Assembly (NCBI GenBank): GCA_027435495.1 | Contig: DAHZZC010000522.1 | Location: forward strand, 1-5,724 | Source of the DNA: Planctomycetales bacterium | GTDB lineage: Bacteria > Planctomycetota > Planctomycetia > Isosphaerales > Isosphaeraceae | Direction: 5' to 3' | Length of the DNA stretch: 5,724 nucleotides | Part shown: positions 1-5,724 of the stretch, one piece after another | Position numbering within the stretch: position 1 is the stretch's first letter | How the letters are laid out: each line of letters starts with the position of its first letter | Program-made: the position numbers and the translations under genes | Notes under the pieces: model-generated | Database searches by the model: none | What the model was told of the DNA's origin: nothing | What the model saw: the letters and a program-made list of their open reading frames with translations, nothing else

Positions 1-1359
1 TTTGGTTTTCAGCTCGTCGGCGTGGGCCTCGCCCCATTCGGTCGAGCCGACGAGCCCATATTCCTCCGCGTCCCAGCTCGCGTAGACGATCGTCCGGCGC
101 GGCTTGCAGCCCTTTTTCACGGCCTCGCCGAGCGCCCGGCAGGTCTCCATCGTCGCGGCGGTCCCGCTCCCCGGGTCAACGGCTCCGTAGACCCAGGCGT
201 CGCGATGGTTGCCGAGCATCACCCAGCGATCGGGCTCGTCGGCGCCGGGGAGCGTCGCGATCACGTTCCAGATCGGGCGGAGCTGGTACTCCATCCAGAC
301 GGACATCGAGAGCTCGGCCGGCCCCGGCCCGACGTGGTACGGCATCGGCAATCCGCCCTGCCACCCGGTCGGGACGTTCGGGCCGGCGATCAGTTTGAGG
401 ATCTCGCGGGCCGTCGCGTAGCTGATCGGCAGCGAGGGAATCGTCGCGAAGTACTCGTCGCGCTTCAGGCCGGTGGTCTTCTCCCAGTTTTCGACCGATT
501 GGCCCTCTCCGACCTTCCTTACCGGGAAGATGGGGAAGCCATAGAGTGCATCGAACGGAAGCCGCTTCGCCCCCTCGACCGACGGCCCGAACGGTGTGGA
601 AGGGTCTCCGGGGCCGTGCGAGAGGAACTGGACGCTCCCGCGCTGGATGGCCGACTCGGGACGGAACCGGCCGTCGGGGTAGGTATCGCCTTTCGCGTAG
701 CCGTCGTCGGCCGGGTCGGAGAAGATCAGGATGCCGGCGGCTCCCCGCTTCTGGGCGTTGTAGACCTTCAAACCCCGGAATAGCTCGCCGTACCGGACCA
801 GGACGATCTTCCCCTTGACCTCGATCCCCATCTTATCGAGGGCGGTGAAATCGTCGGGGCGTCCGTAGTTGCCATACACGACCTGGCCACTGGCTTTGCC
901 GGTCGTCCCGTATCCATTGAAGGCGCCGAAGGCGCTGCTGCTGGCGGAATCCTTGTCGATCGCAAGCGGGGCCTCGTCCAGGGGGAGGTCGATGAGATGA
1001 GGTCGCCGGATCTGCAGCGCCGGCTTTCCCTGGGGGTAATTCAGCAGGACCTTCATCTCGGCAAGGTCGGCCTTCCATCCCCACTCTCGAAGCTTGTCGC
1101 GGACGAACTCAGCGGTCTTGCGATCGGCGGGGGTGCCGGCGACGTGCGGCTCGGCGGTGAGGATCCGGAGCCACTTCCGGGCGTTCTCGGGAGTCGGGAC
1201 GGCCAATGCCCGGGTCTCGGCGGCTTGTTCCTTCTCGGCCGAGCCCGGCGAGAATCCCAGGATACTGGGGGGGCCGGCGGTTGCCCTCGAAGCGGTCAAA
1301 ATCAGGAGAAGGACCAGGCAAAACGCCGAGGATTCCCGGAAGATTCGAGGTCGGCTCAT
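1..1359 (-). CDS. Exported M28-family zinc metallopeptidase, glutamate carboxypeptidase II-like (partial, C-terminus beyond left edge)
   Basis: The minus strand reads without a stop for 453 codons from the ATG at 1359 to the window edge. Residues 12-28 form a hydrophobic signal segment ending in ATA, so the protein is probably secreted. Residues about 157-320 match a protease-associated (PA) insert domain, including FRGLKVYNAQ, a SDPADDGY stretch and GDPSTP, closely paralleling human GCPII. The M28 catalytic domain follows: GNHRDAW gives zinc ligand His385, AVDPGSG gives bridging Asp395, and SWDAEEYGLVGSTEW gives general base Glu432 and zinc ligand Glu433. The spacings (His-Asp 10, His-Glu 47) equal those of GCPII. 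The remaining Asp and His ligands and the dimerisation domain must lie outside the window; the family is about 700-750 residues long. The family removes C-terminal glutamate or similar residues from small peptides; the substrate here is unknown. Arg195 probably corresponds to the glutamate-binding Arg210 of human GCPII (inference). The ribosome binding site is weak (GAG about 10 bases upstream), but the start fits the signal peptide well. Confidence 0.9.
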   Translation of the reverse strand, partial: MSRPRIFRESSAFCLVLLLILTASRATAGPPSILGFSPGSAEKEQAAETRALAVPTPENARKWLRILTAEPHVAGTPADRKTAEFVRDKLREWGWKADLAEMKVLLNYPQGKPALQIRRPHLIDLPLDEAPLAIDKDSASSSAFGAFNGYGTTGKASGQVVYGNYGRPDDFTALDKMGIEVKGKIVLVRYGELFRGLKVYNAQKRGAAGILIFSDPADDGYAKGDTYPDGRFRPESAIQRGSVQFLSHGPGDPSTPFGPSVEGAKRLPFDALYGFPIFPVRKVGEGQSVENWEKTTGLKRDEYFATIPSLPISYATAREILKLIAGPNVPTGWQGGLPMPYHVGPGPAELSMSVWMEYQLRPIWNVIATLPGADEPDRWVMLGNHRDAWVYGAVDPGSGTAATMETCRALGEAVKKGCKPRRTIVYASWDAEEYGLVGSTEWGEAHADELKTK

Positions 1360-1646
1360 CGTGGATTTCTCGGGGCCACTGGGCGCTTGACAGTAAGGGC
1401 CGCGCGGGGCCAGACTAACGACTTCAGAGAGGACCTGATCGGATCGTCTCGATCGATCGGACCGACCGAGGTCGCGAACAGCCAGCCACCGGCGTTTCGG
1501 ACGTGTCGGACCGCTACCATCGCCAAACGGAACCAGGATACGCCGGCCACGCCGTGGTGGATAGGGATGTCTCCCCGGCTCTCTCCCGTCGCCCGGAATC
1601 GCCCATTTTCCCGCGTGCCAAGAGCCTGTGTTGCGAGGGACCCATC
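1360..1646. promoter_or_regulatory. Divergent intergenic region between the peptidase and the 177-residue protein
   Basis: This stretch separates two genes reading away from each other, so promoters for both should lie here. A perfect TTGACA hexamer is present on the plus strand at 1387-1392, but no convincing -10 box follows at 16-18 bases, so I do not call a promoter. Bases 1438-1460 contain four GATCG words, ending in the palindrome CGATCGATCG at 1450-1459, a possible but unproven operator. No RNA gene or conserved small ORF was seen. Confidence 0.35.
1636..1640 (+). promoter_or_regulatory. Ribosome binding site that fixes the start at 1647
   Basis: AGGGA lies six bases before the ATG at 1647. 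The reading frame is open further upstream, to an ATG at 1503, but the upstream segment has no comparable site and reads as low-quality, Arg/Pro/Ser-rich translation. This supports the internal ATG as the true start. Confidence 0.6.
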
Positions 1647-2180
1647 ATGGCCGTTTCATTCACCGTCGGCGGTGCCAGGGGAACGTTCGCGGAGAGATTT
1701 GCCGAGGAGGTCGTGGGCGTTCTCGACAACGCCTTCGGCGCTGAGGGAGATTGGGACGGCCCCACGGCGCTGCACTTTGGTGAGATGGCCGACACGGGAT
1801 GGTCGGAATTGCAACGGCGGGCCGGCGAGGAACTGGGCTTCGAGGCCGTCCCGAACCTGATGGCCCTCGGCGAGGACGGCCGCGGTGTCTACCTGCCCGC
1901 CCACGTTCAGACGGCCTCGTTGCCGCTCTCCGCGGGCGGTGCGCTCCGGTGCGCCAGTCTGCCGGGCCTGCGCAACGAGCTGGGCGCCCTGGCCGAGCGG
2001 TGGGAGCTTCCGCTGGACGACCACGGGCTCAACGAGTTACTCTGCGTGGGCCACGACCCGGACGATGGCTATGTCGCCGAGCCGCCCGAGATCCTCACCT
2101 TCGCCCGCCTCGCCCTGGCCGCGAATGAGGCCGTCCGCCGCGATTGCCCCCTCTGGCTGCTCGGGCCGATCGCGGAGTGA
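1647..2180 (+). CDS. Hypothetical protein, 177 residues, family not recognised
   Basis: I do not recognise this protein. It is acidic, begins MAVSFTVGG and ends GPIAE. It shows no signal peptide, no transmembrane segment and no obvious catalytic or metal-binding motif, so it is probably a soluble cytoplasmic protein. Visible features are an amphipathic N-terminal helix (about residues 13-30), a Trp/Glu-rich stretch GWSELQRRAGEELGF (about 51-65), an acidic patch around DDHGLNELLCVGHDPDDGY (about 126-145) and a hydrophobic helical C-terminus, LALAANEAVRRDCPLWLLG. Codon use is strongly G/C-ending at third positions, like that of its neighbours, which supports genuine coding and argues against recent transfer. 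It is divergent from the peptidase and convergent with the broken DUF2442 gene, whose end lies five bases beyond its stop, so it appears to be a single-gene transcription unit. No function is proposed. Confidence 0.75.
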   Translation: MAVSFTVGGARGTFAERFAEEVVGVLDNAFGAEGDWDGPTALHFGEMADTGWSELQRRAGEELGFEAVPNLMALGEDGRGVYLPAHVQTASLPLSAGGALRCASLPGLRNELGALAERWELPLDDHGLNELLCVGHDPDDGYVAEPPEILTFARLALAANEAVRRDCPLWLLGPIAE

Positions 2181-2185
2181 ATCGA

Positions 2186-2207
2186 TCACGGATGCGGTCG
2201 CCCGTGA
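2186..2207 (+). terminator. Possible stem-loop just after the stop of the 177-residue gene
   Basis: TCACGG at 2186-2191 pairs with CCGTGA at 2202-2207 around a ten-base loop. It begins five bases after the stop codon, where a terminator would be expected. There is no T-tract after it and the stem is only six pairs, so it could be chance. It also overlaps the last codons of the DUF2442 remnant. Confidence 0.2.
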
Positions 2208-2402
2208 AGCGAGACCCATCCGAGGATGGCAACGAATCGGCAATCGGGGCACCCCCGGGCGAAGTACGCGGGATCCTCGAGCGATTCGAAGATCGGGCCG
2301 TCGAGCAGCGGGCTAAGCTCGACCTGCTTGCTCGTCCCGTCGCGGAAACAATCGCAGCGAATGCGGGCCGCGGACGCGGGCGTTGTGGATGCGAAGGATC
2401 AT
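2186..2402 (-). pseudogene. Frameshifted remnant of a DUF2442-family gene
   Basis: Reading the minus strand from the ATG at 2402 gives MILRIHNARVRGPHSLRL, a typical DUF2442 N-terminus. The frame is then lost near 2346-2350. In the next frame, from 2347, the protein resumes as FRDGTSKQVELSPLL and continues DGPIFESLEDPAYFAR, the core pattern of the family (F.DG, a V-D/E-L-S-x-L-L stretch, then a P-I/V-F-x-x-L-x-D-P-x-x-F run). The expected ending, a DP..GTI.WPNGAD-like segment, is not recognisable; the frame instead runs through RGCPDCRF to a TGA at 2186-2188. A good ribosome binding site, GGGAG, lies six bases before the ATG, so this was once a working gene. DUF2442 proteins are small (about 80 residues), of unknown function, and often neighbour DUF4160 genes; none is seen here. 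The shift fits one extra base or two lost bases in TTGTTTCC. A sequencing error could explain the shift but not the altered tail. Family assignment is from motif memory. Confidence 0.65.
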
Positions 2403-2543
2403 CTCGGACTCCCGCAAATCGGCATCCTTACCCCTTTGTCTCGCCGGAAGGCGCAAGGAAAGAACCCCTTTCCCCGAGCGGAGAGCCGATCGGGTTGGGG
2501 GTCCTGTCCTGTCTGTAGGCTCGACGCGACGGCGAGTTGCCGC
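2403..2543. other. Non-coding spacer between the DUF1501 stop and the DUF2442 remnant
   Basis: No coding sequence is supported here. The stretch contains two adjacent small hairpins (listed separately) and a short tandem CCTGT repeat near 2512-2521. On the minus strand an ATG at 2424, preceded by AAGGGG, opens an eight-codon frame (MPICGSPR) whose stop overlaps the ATG of the DUF2442 remnant. I regard this as chance. Confidence 0.5.
2442..2473 (-). terminator. Tandem small hairpins downstream of the DUF1501 gene
   Basis: GGAAAG at 2457-2462 pairs with CTTTCC at 2468-2473 around a five-base loop. Three bases away, CGCC at 2442-2445 pairs with GGCG at 2450-2453 around a four-base loop that reads GGAA on the plus strand. 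They sit about 70-100 bases past the DUF1501 stop on its transcript and could end or protect the operon mRNA. Stems are short and no T-tract follows, so intrinsic termination is not established. Confidence 0.25.
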
Positions 2544-3830
2544 TCAGCCGAAGAGTTCCTGGATCGGCTTCCCGCCGTCGACGATCTTCATCGGGCGGCC
2601 TCGAGGCGTGGTGTACTGGGTTTCGAGGTTCATTCCCATCGCCTTCGTGAGCGTGGCGACCAGGTCCATCACGCCGACCGGCTTGTCGATGATGTCGACT
2701 CCGTCCTTGTCGGTGGCGCCGATGGCCTGTCCGTTCTTCATCCCGCCGCCGCCGACGACCACCGACCAGCTCCTCGGCCAGTGATCTCGGCCGGCGTTCT
2801 GGTTAATCCGAGGTGTCCGGCCGAACTCGCCCATCCAGACGATCGTGGTCGTTTCCAGGAGATGGCGGGCGGCCAGGTCGGCGACCAGCGACGACATCCC
2901 CTTGTCCAGCTCGGGCAGGAGCCGCTTCGAGAGGGTGTCGAAACAATTGGCGTGGGTGTCCCAGCCGTCGAGCGCAACCTCGACGTAGGTAACCCCCTGC
3001 TCCACCAGCCGGCGGGCCATCAGGCAGCCCGCGCCGAACGAGCCGCGACCATACGCGTCGCGGACGGCCGCCGACTCCTTCTCGAGGTTGAACGCGTCCT
3101 GATACCGGGAGTTCATCATTCGGAGCGTCTTCGCGTAGACCGCCTTGTGGTCGAGAGCGGCCTGAGCCTTCCGCTGCGTGATGAACTGGTTCTCGACCTG
3201 ACCGAGCATCCGAAGCCGGCGGTCCATCCGCCAGGCTTCGACGTCCTTCGGCGGCTTCAGGTTGGCGATCGGAGCGTTCGGATTCTGCACGACGAACGGA
3301 GCGTACGACATTCCCAGGAATCCGGCCGCGGACCCCGGCGTGTTGATCGAAATACAGTGAGGCAGGTCAAAATTCGAGAGCTTCTCGCCAAGTTCCAGCG
3401 CGCAATACGAGCCGAATCCCGGGTGAGTCACGGTCGGATTCGGGGCATACCCGGTGTGCATCAGGTAGTTTCCGCGCTCGTGATTTCCTTCCTTCGAATC
3501 GAGCGAGCGGATGATCGAGAGATTATGCATTTGCTTGGCGGTTTTCGGCATGTGCTCGGAGATCAGCACGCCGGGCGCCGAGGTTGAAATCGGCTTGAAC
3601 GGACCGCCGTTCTTCTCGCTCTCGGGCTTGAGATCCCAGATATCAAGGTGGCTCGGCCCGCCGCCCATCCAGAGAACGATCAGGCTCCGATTGGTCTTGC
3701 GCAGCGACTGGGCGTTGGCCTGCATCGCCGAGAACAATTGCATCGCTGGGACGCCCAGAGCGGTGGCGGCCAGGTGGCCGAGCCAGTGCCGCCGGGTCAT
3801 CCCGCCGAGGGGTCGGATCGCGTCGGACAT
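2544..3830 (-). CDS. DUF1501 family exported protein (alkaline phosphatase/sulfatase-like fold)
   Basis: This 428-residue protein belongs to DUF1501 (PF07394), a family related to the alkaline phosphatase and sulfatase superfamily and very abundant in planctomycetes. The N-terminus carries a twin-arginine-type signal: TRRHWLGH at residues 12-19, a hydrophobic stretch at 20-35, and probable cleavage after ANA (38-40). Family motifs follow in order: LWMGGGPSHLDIWDLKP (53-69), the NHERGNYLMHTGY region (116-128), GWDTH (289-293), GEFGRTP (334-340) and GRDHW (347-351). The Asp and His residues of these motifs are the expected metal-site residues. Length is normal and the gene looks intact. I chose the ATG at 3830 because GGGAGG lies eight bases before it; an in-frame ATG at 3857 lacks this support and would add nine residues before the signal. 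The gene follows the DUF1549/DUF1553 gene by 119 bases on the same strand, the usual planctomycete pairing. TAT export implies folding, perhaps with metal loading, before secretion. Substrate and reaction are not known. Confidence 0.93.
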   Translation of the reverse strand: MSDAIRPLGGMTRRHWLGHLAATALGVPAMQLFSAMQANAQSLRKTNRSLIVLWMGGGPSHLDIWDLKPESEKNGGPFKPISTSAPGVLISEHMPKTAKQMHNLSIIRSLDSKEGNHERGNYLMHTGYAPNPTVTHPGFGSYCALELGEKLSNFDLPHCISINTPGSAAGFLGMSYAPFVVQNPNAPIANLKPPKDVEAWRMDRRLRMLGQVENQFITQRKAQAALDHKAVYAKTLRMMNSRYQDAFNLEKESAAVRDAYGRGSFGAGCLMARRLVEQGVTYVEVALDGWDTHANCFDTLSKRLLPELDKGMSSLVADLAARHLLETTTIVWMGEFGRTPRINQNAGRDHWPRSWSVVVGGGGMKNGQAIGATDKDGVDIIDKPVGVMDLVATLTKAMGMNLETQYTTPRGRPMKIVDGGKPIQELFG

Positions 3831-3838
3831 CGGACGAA

Positions 3839-3844
3839 CCTCCC
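3839..3844 (-). promoter_or_regulatory. Strong ribosome binding site of the DUF1501 gene
   Basis: The minus strand reads GGGAGG eight bases before the ATG at 3830. This near-consensus site decides the start in favour of 3830 over the upstream ATG at 3857, and suggests DUF1501 is translated on its own initiation signal even though it shares a transcript with the upstream gene. Confidence 0.7.
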
Positions 3845-3949
3845 GCCGCGGGTCCACGTGGATCGATCGGTTCCCGCGCCCGTCTACGTGGCAGGCCAGG
3901 GTCGGATCGCCCGGCGTGGGCCCATTCGCAGCGCGCCTGGGTTGAGGGG

Positions 3950-5632
3950 TCAGTGAATCAGAATGAACTCGTTGGAATTAAGGAGCGACCAGAAGAGATC
4001 CTGGAGCACTTGCATTCCGTCGGGATAGTTCTCAAAATACGAGCTCGCCTGGTGAAGCTCGCGGGTGGTCGGTCGTCGGCTCAGGGCGGCCAGGTAAATC
4101 GACTCGATCATGCGTGCCTCGGACGACCTTCCACCGCGGGCCGCCTGGGCGCAGAGTTCGCCCACGAAGCTCCCTGGCTTGCCAGAAAGAGCCTCCTGCA
4201 TCAACTCGCCGTTCATCATCATCAGGGCCTGGGGGATAGTCCCCTGGAAGCTCGTGGATTCCTCGGCCTCGTCGTTGGCGAAGGCGAAAATGAACTGCCG
4301 GAGCCAGGCGTCCCGTCGGCGGTTGCCGTCGTCGGGAGTTCCCGCCTTGTGGGCGGACGTAGCCGTCAGAAGCGAGTCGAAGAGCTGCTCGGGCGACATT
4401 GGCCGCAGGGGCATTGAGGCAAAGAGTCCGTCGTCCTTCTCGCTCCCCTTGCCCCGAACACTACTTAACTGGTAGGCCCGGCTCGCCGTGATCCAACGGC
4501 AAAGCTTCTTCACGTCGTAGCCGGATTCCTGGAAATCCTTCGCCAGCTTCTCCAGGACCTCGGGATGGCTGGGCGGATTGTGCGGGCCGAAGTCGTCGAC
4601 CGGATTGACGAATCCTCGACCGAGGAAGTGAGCCCAGGTCCGATTCACAAACGCCTGGGCTGTTGCCTCGTTCGTCGGGTCGGAGATGAGCTTGGCCAGC
4701 TCGGTCCGACGGATGATATCGCCTCCCTGGCTGATCTTCCGGCCGTCGATGAAGCGGGGGAAGGCGATCCCGATCATTCCGTTCCGCTTGTCGTAGCTGA
4801 CGTAGGCATCCGTCGGGGTGTCGGTCAGAACCGTATGGTCGTAGGCCTCGCCACCGGTCTCGTTCGCCTTCATCACGTCCTCGGTCTTGACCCCCTTGAA
4901 GAAGGCGTTGACCCCCCAGAAATCGGCCTGCTTCCAGTCGTTCGAGGGGTGATCATGGCACTGCGTGCACTGGATCTGCTTGCCGAGGAACAGACGGGTC
5001 GTCTTCGAGGTCAGCGGGACGGCCCCAAACTCCAGGTGCGCCAGAACGTAGTTCGCGGCCCCGTTTTCCTTGTTCGAACCGGTCGCGCCAACCAGATCGC
5101 GCACGATCTCGTTCCACGGGCGATCCGCGCCGAACTGCTTCCGCAGCCAGTTGTTGAGCGAGGTCCGGTCGACCTGCCGCCCCTGGTTGCCCCGGCCGAT
5201 CAGCAGAACCGACCACTGGGTCGCGAAGTTCTTGGCGAAGTCCGGATCGTTGAGCAGATATTCGACCAGTTTCCCTCGCTTGTCGGATTCTCGGGTGTTC
5301 AGGAAGGCCCGCGCTTCTCGAAGGCTGGGAACCCGCCCGACCAGATCGAGGTAGGCCCGCCGGAGGAACTCTTCATCCGTCGCCAGCTTCGCCGGCTTGA
5401 TCCCGGCCGCCTCCCAGGCTGCCGCGATTCCCTCGTCAATCGCCGCCACCTGCGGAATCGCCGAGGTCCTCTCCTTCGCGGACGTCCCTTGCTTTGAGGG
5501 CACATCACCCGCCTTCGCCTGGTCCAGCAGACCCCCGGCGACCGCCAGCACCGCGGCCATCCCGATCAACATCGCAGCCGGTCTCTCGCGTCGAGTCCGA
5601 GAGCGGGCCCTTGCCGTCCCTTCGAATCTCAT
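3950..5632 (-). CDS. DUF1549/DUF1553 domain exported protein with a CxxCH motif
   Basis: This 560-residue protein has the two-domain layout typical of planctomycetes. An Arg-rich N-terminus (1-20) precedes a hydrophobic segment (21-36) and a likely signal peptidase site after AKA (39-41), so it is exported. DUF1549 (PF07583) spans about 65-247, with TDEEFLRRAYLDLVGRVPS (85-103), and ends with CTQCHDHPSNDWKQ (CxxCH at 222-226) and FWGVNAFFKG. DUF1553 (PF07587) spans about 305-555, with AFVNRTWAHFLGRGFVNP (327-344), DDFGPHNPPSHPEVLE (346-361), LRPMSPEQLFDSLL (409-422), ALSRRPTTRE (516-525) and the characteristic end LNSNEFILIH. CxxCH is the covalent haem-attachment signature of c-type cytochromes and is common at this position in the family, but haem binding is inferred. 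There is no separate N-terminal planctomycete cytochrome domain, as some relatives have. GGTGA lies six bases before the chosen ATG; a second ATG at codon 21, just before the hydrophobic segment, is possible. It is the first gene of a probable operon with DUF1501; the function is unknown. Confidence 0.93.
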   Translation of the reverse strand: MRFEGTARARSRTRRERPAAMLIGMAAVLAVAGGLLDQAKAGDVPSKQGTSAKERTSAIPQVAAIDEGIAAAWEAAGIKPAKLATDEEFLRRAYLDLVGRVPSLREARAFLNTRESDKRGKLVEYLLNDPDFAKNFATQWSVLLIGRGNQGRQVDRTSLNNWLRKQFGADRPWNEIVRDLVGATGSNKENGAANYVLAHLEFGAVPLTSKTTRLFLGKQIQCTQCHDHPSNDWKQADFWGVNAFFKGVKTEDVMKANETGGEAYDHTVLTDTPTDAYVSYDKRNGMIGIAFPRFIDGRKISQGGDIIRRTELAKLISDPTNEATAQAFVNRTWAHFLGRGFVNPVDDFGPHNPPSHPEVLEKLAKDFQESGYDVKKLCRWITASRAYQLSSVRGKGSEKDDGLFASMPLRPMSPEQLFDSLLTATSAHKAGTPDDGNRRRDAWLRQFIFAFANDEAEESTSFQGTIPQALMMMNGELMQEALSGKPGSFVGELCAQAARGGRSSEARMIESIYLAALSRRPTTRELHQASSYFENYPDGMQVLQDLFWSLLNSNEFILIH

Positions 5633-5724
5633 GGAAAGTCACCCCGGGTCCTGGCCTGAAATCCTGATCATCGACAACGCGGCACGACGTATCCCACACC
5701 CATCCCCCCACCTCGGCCGGCTCG
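5633..5724 (-). promoter_or_regulatory. Leader region of the DUF1549/DUF1553-DUF1501 operon
   Basis: These 92 bases lie upstream of the first operon gene. GGGGTGA at 5639-5645 (minus strand) provides the ribosome binding site. I see no confident -35/-10 pair; GGATAC about 60 bases upstream is a weak -10 candidate only. The promoter may lie beyond the right edge. Confidence 0.3.

Noticed and set aside
22..783. A 253-codon plus-strand open frame at the left end
   Set aside because: It is antisense to the peptidase, whose PA domain and zinc motifs leave no doubt about the coding strand.
1387..1418. Sigma-70 promoter built on TTGACA at 1387
   Set aside because: No -10 hexamer with reasonable match occurs at standard spacing; the best candidate, GACTAA at 1413, is poor and 20 bases away.
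997..1860. A 287-codon plus-strand open frame crossing the divergent intergenic region
   Set aside because: It overlaps the peptidase N-terminus, the intergenic region and the start of the 177-residue gene in a different frame, and has a low-complexity Arg/Ser/Pro composition.
2186..2402. An active toxin-antitoxin-like DUF4160-DUF2442 pair
   Set aside because: The DUF2442 gene is frameshifted and lacks its C-terminal motif, and neither flank has room for, or similarity to, a DUF4160 partner.
2226..3587. A 453-codon open frame on the plus strand opposite DUF1501
   Set aside because: The opposite strand carries clear DUF1501 motifs in order. The plus-strand translation is Arg/Val/Asp-rich with no recognisable domain, as expected for an antisense shadow in GC-rich coding DNA.
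4565..5497. A 310-codon open frame on the plus strand opposite DUF1549/DUF1553
   Set aside because: It mirrors the well-supported minus-strand gene and shows no family motif.
1..5724. CRISPR array, tRNA, rRNA, insertion sequence, phage or defence system
   Set aside because: I saw no regularly spaced direct repeats, no tRNA-like cloverleaf, no transposase or terminal inverted repeats, and no known defence domains. Apart from the pseudogene, the window is conventional planctomycete chromosome.

Overview
The window looks like a piece of a high-GC planctomycete chromosome, probably from the Isosphaeraceae or a close relative. The strongest marker is an adjacent DUF1549/DUF1553 gene and DUF1501 gene, a pair expanded in Planctomycetota and uncommon elsewhere. 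The family-level placement is inference; no rRNA or other phylogenetic marker is present.

Layout from left to right. Bases 1-1359 (minus strand) encode the N-terminal 453 residues of an exported M28-family zinc peptidase of the glutamate carboxypeptidase II type; its C-terminus lies beyond the left edge. A 287-base divergent intergenic region (1360-1646) follows. Bases 1647-2180 (plus) encode a 177-residue protein that I do not recognise. Bases 2186-2402 (minus) hold what appears to be a decayed DUF2442 gene: it still has a ribosome binding site and ATG, but the family motif is split by a frameshift and the C-terminal end is lost. Bases 2403-2543 are non-coding, with two small hairpins. Bases 2544-3830 (minus) encode a DUF1501 protein with a twin-arginine signal, and 3950-5632 (minus) a DUF1549/DUF1553 protein with one CxxCH motif. 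The last 92 bases are the leader of that gene.

How the genes relate. The DUF1549/DUF1553 and DUF1501 genes lie in the same direction, 119 bases apart, and are very likely co-transcribed in that order. Both products carry export signals, so they should meet outside the cytoplasm. No biochemical role is firmly established for the pair. The peptidase is also exported but is separated from them by an oppositely oriented gene, so I see no evidence of a shared pathway. The whole window reads as ordinary planctomycete chromosome: I found no tRNA, rRNA, CRISPR array, insertion sequence or phage gene. The items most worth a second look are the broken DUF2442 gene and the unrecognised 177-residue protein.
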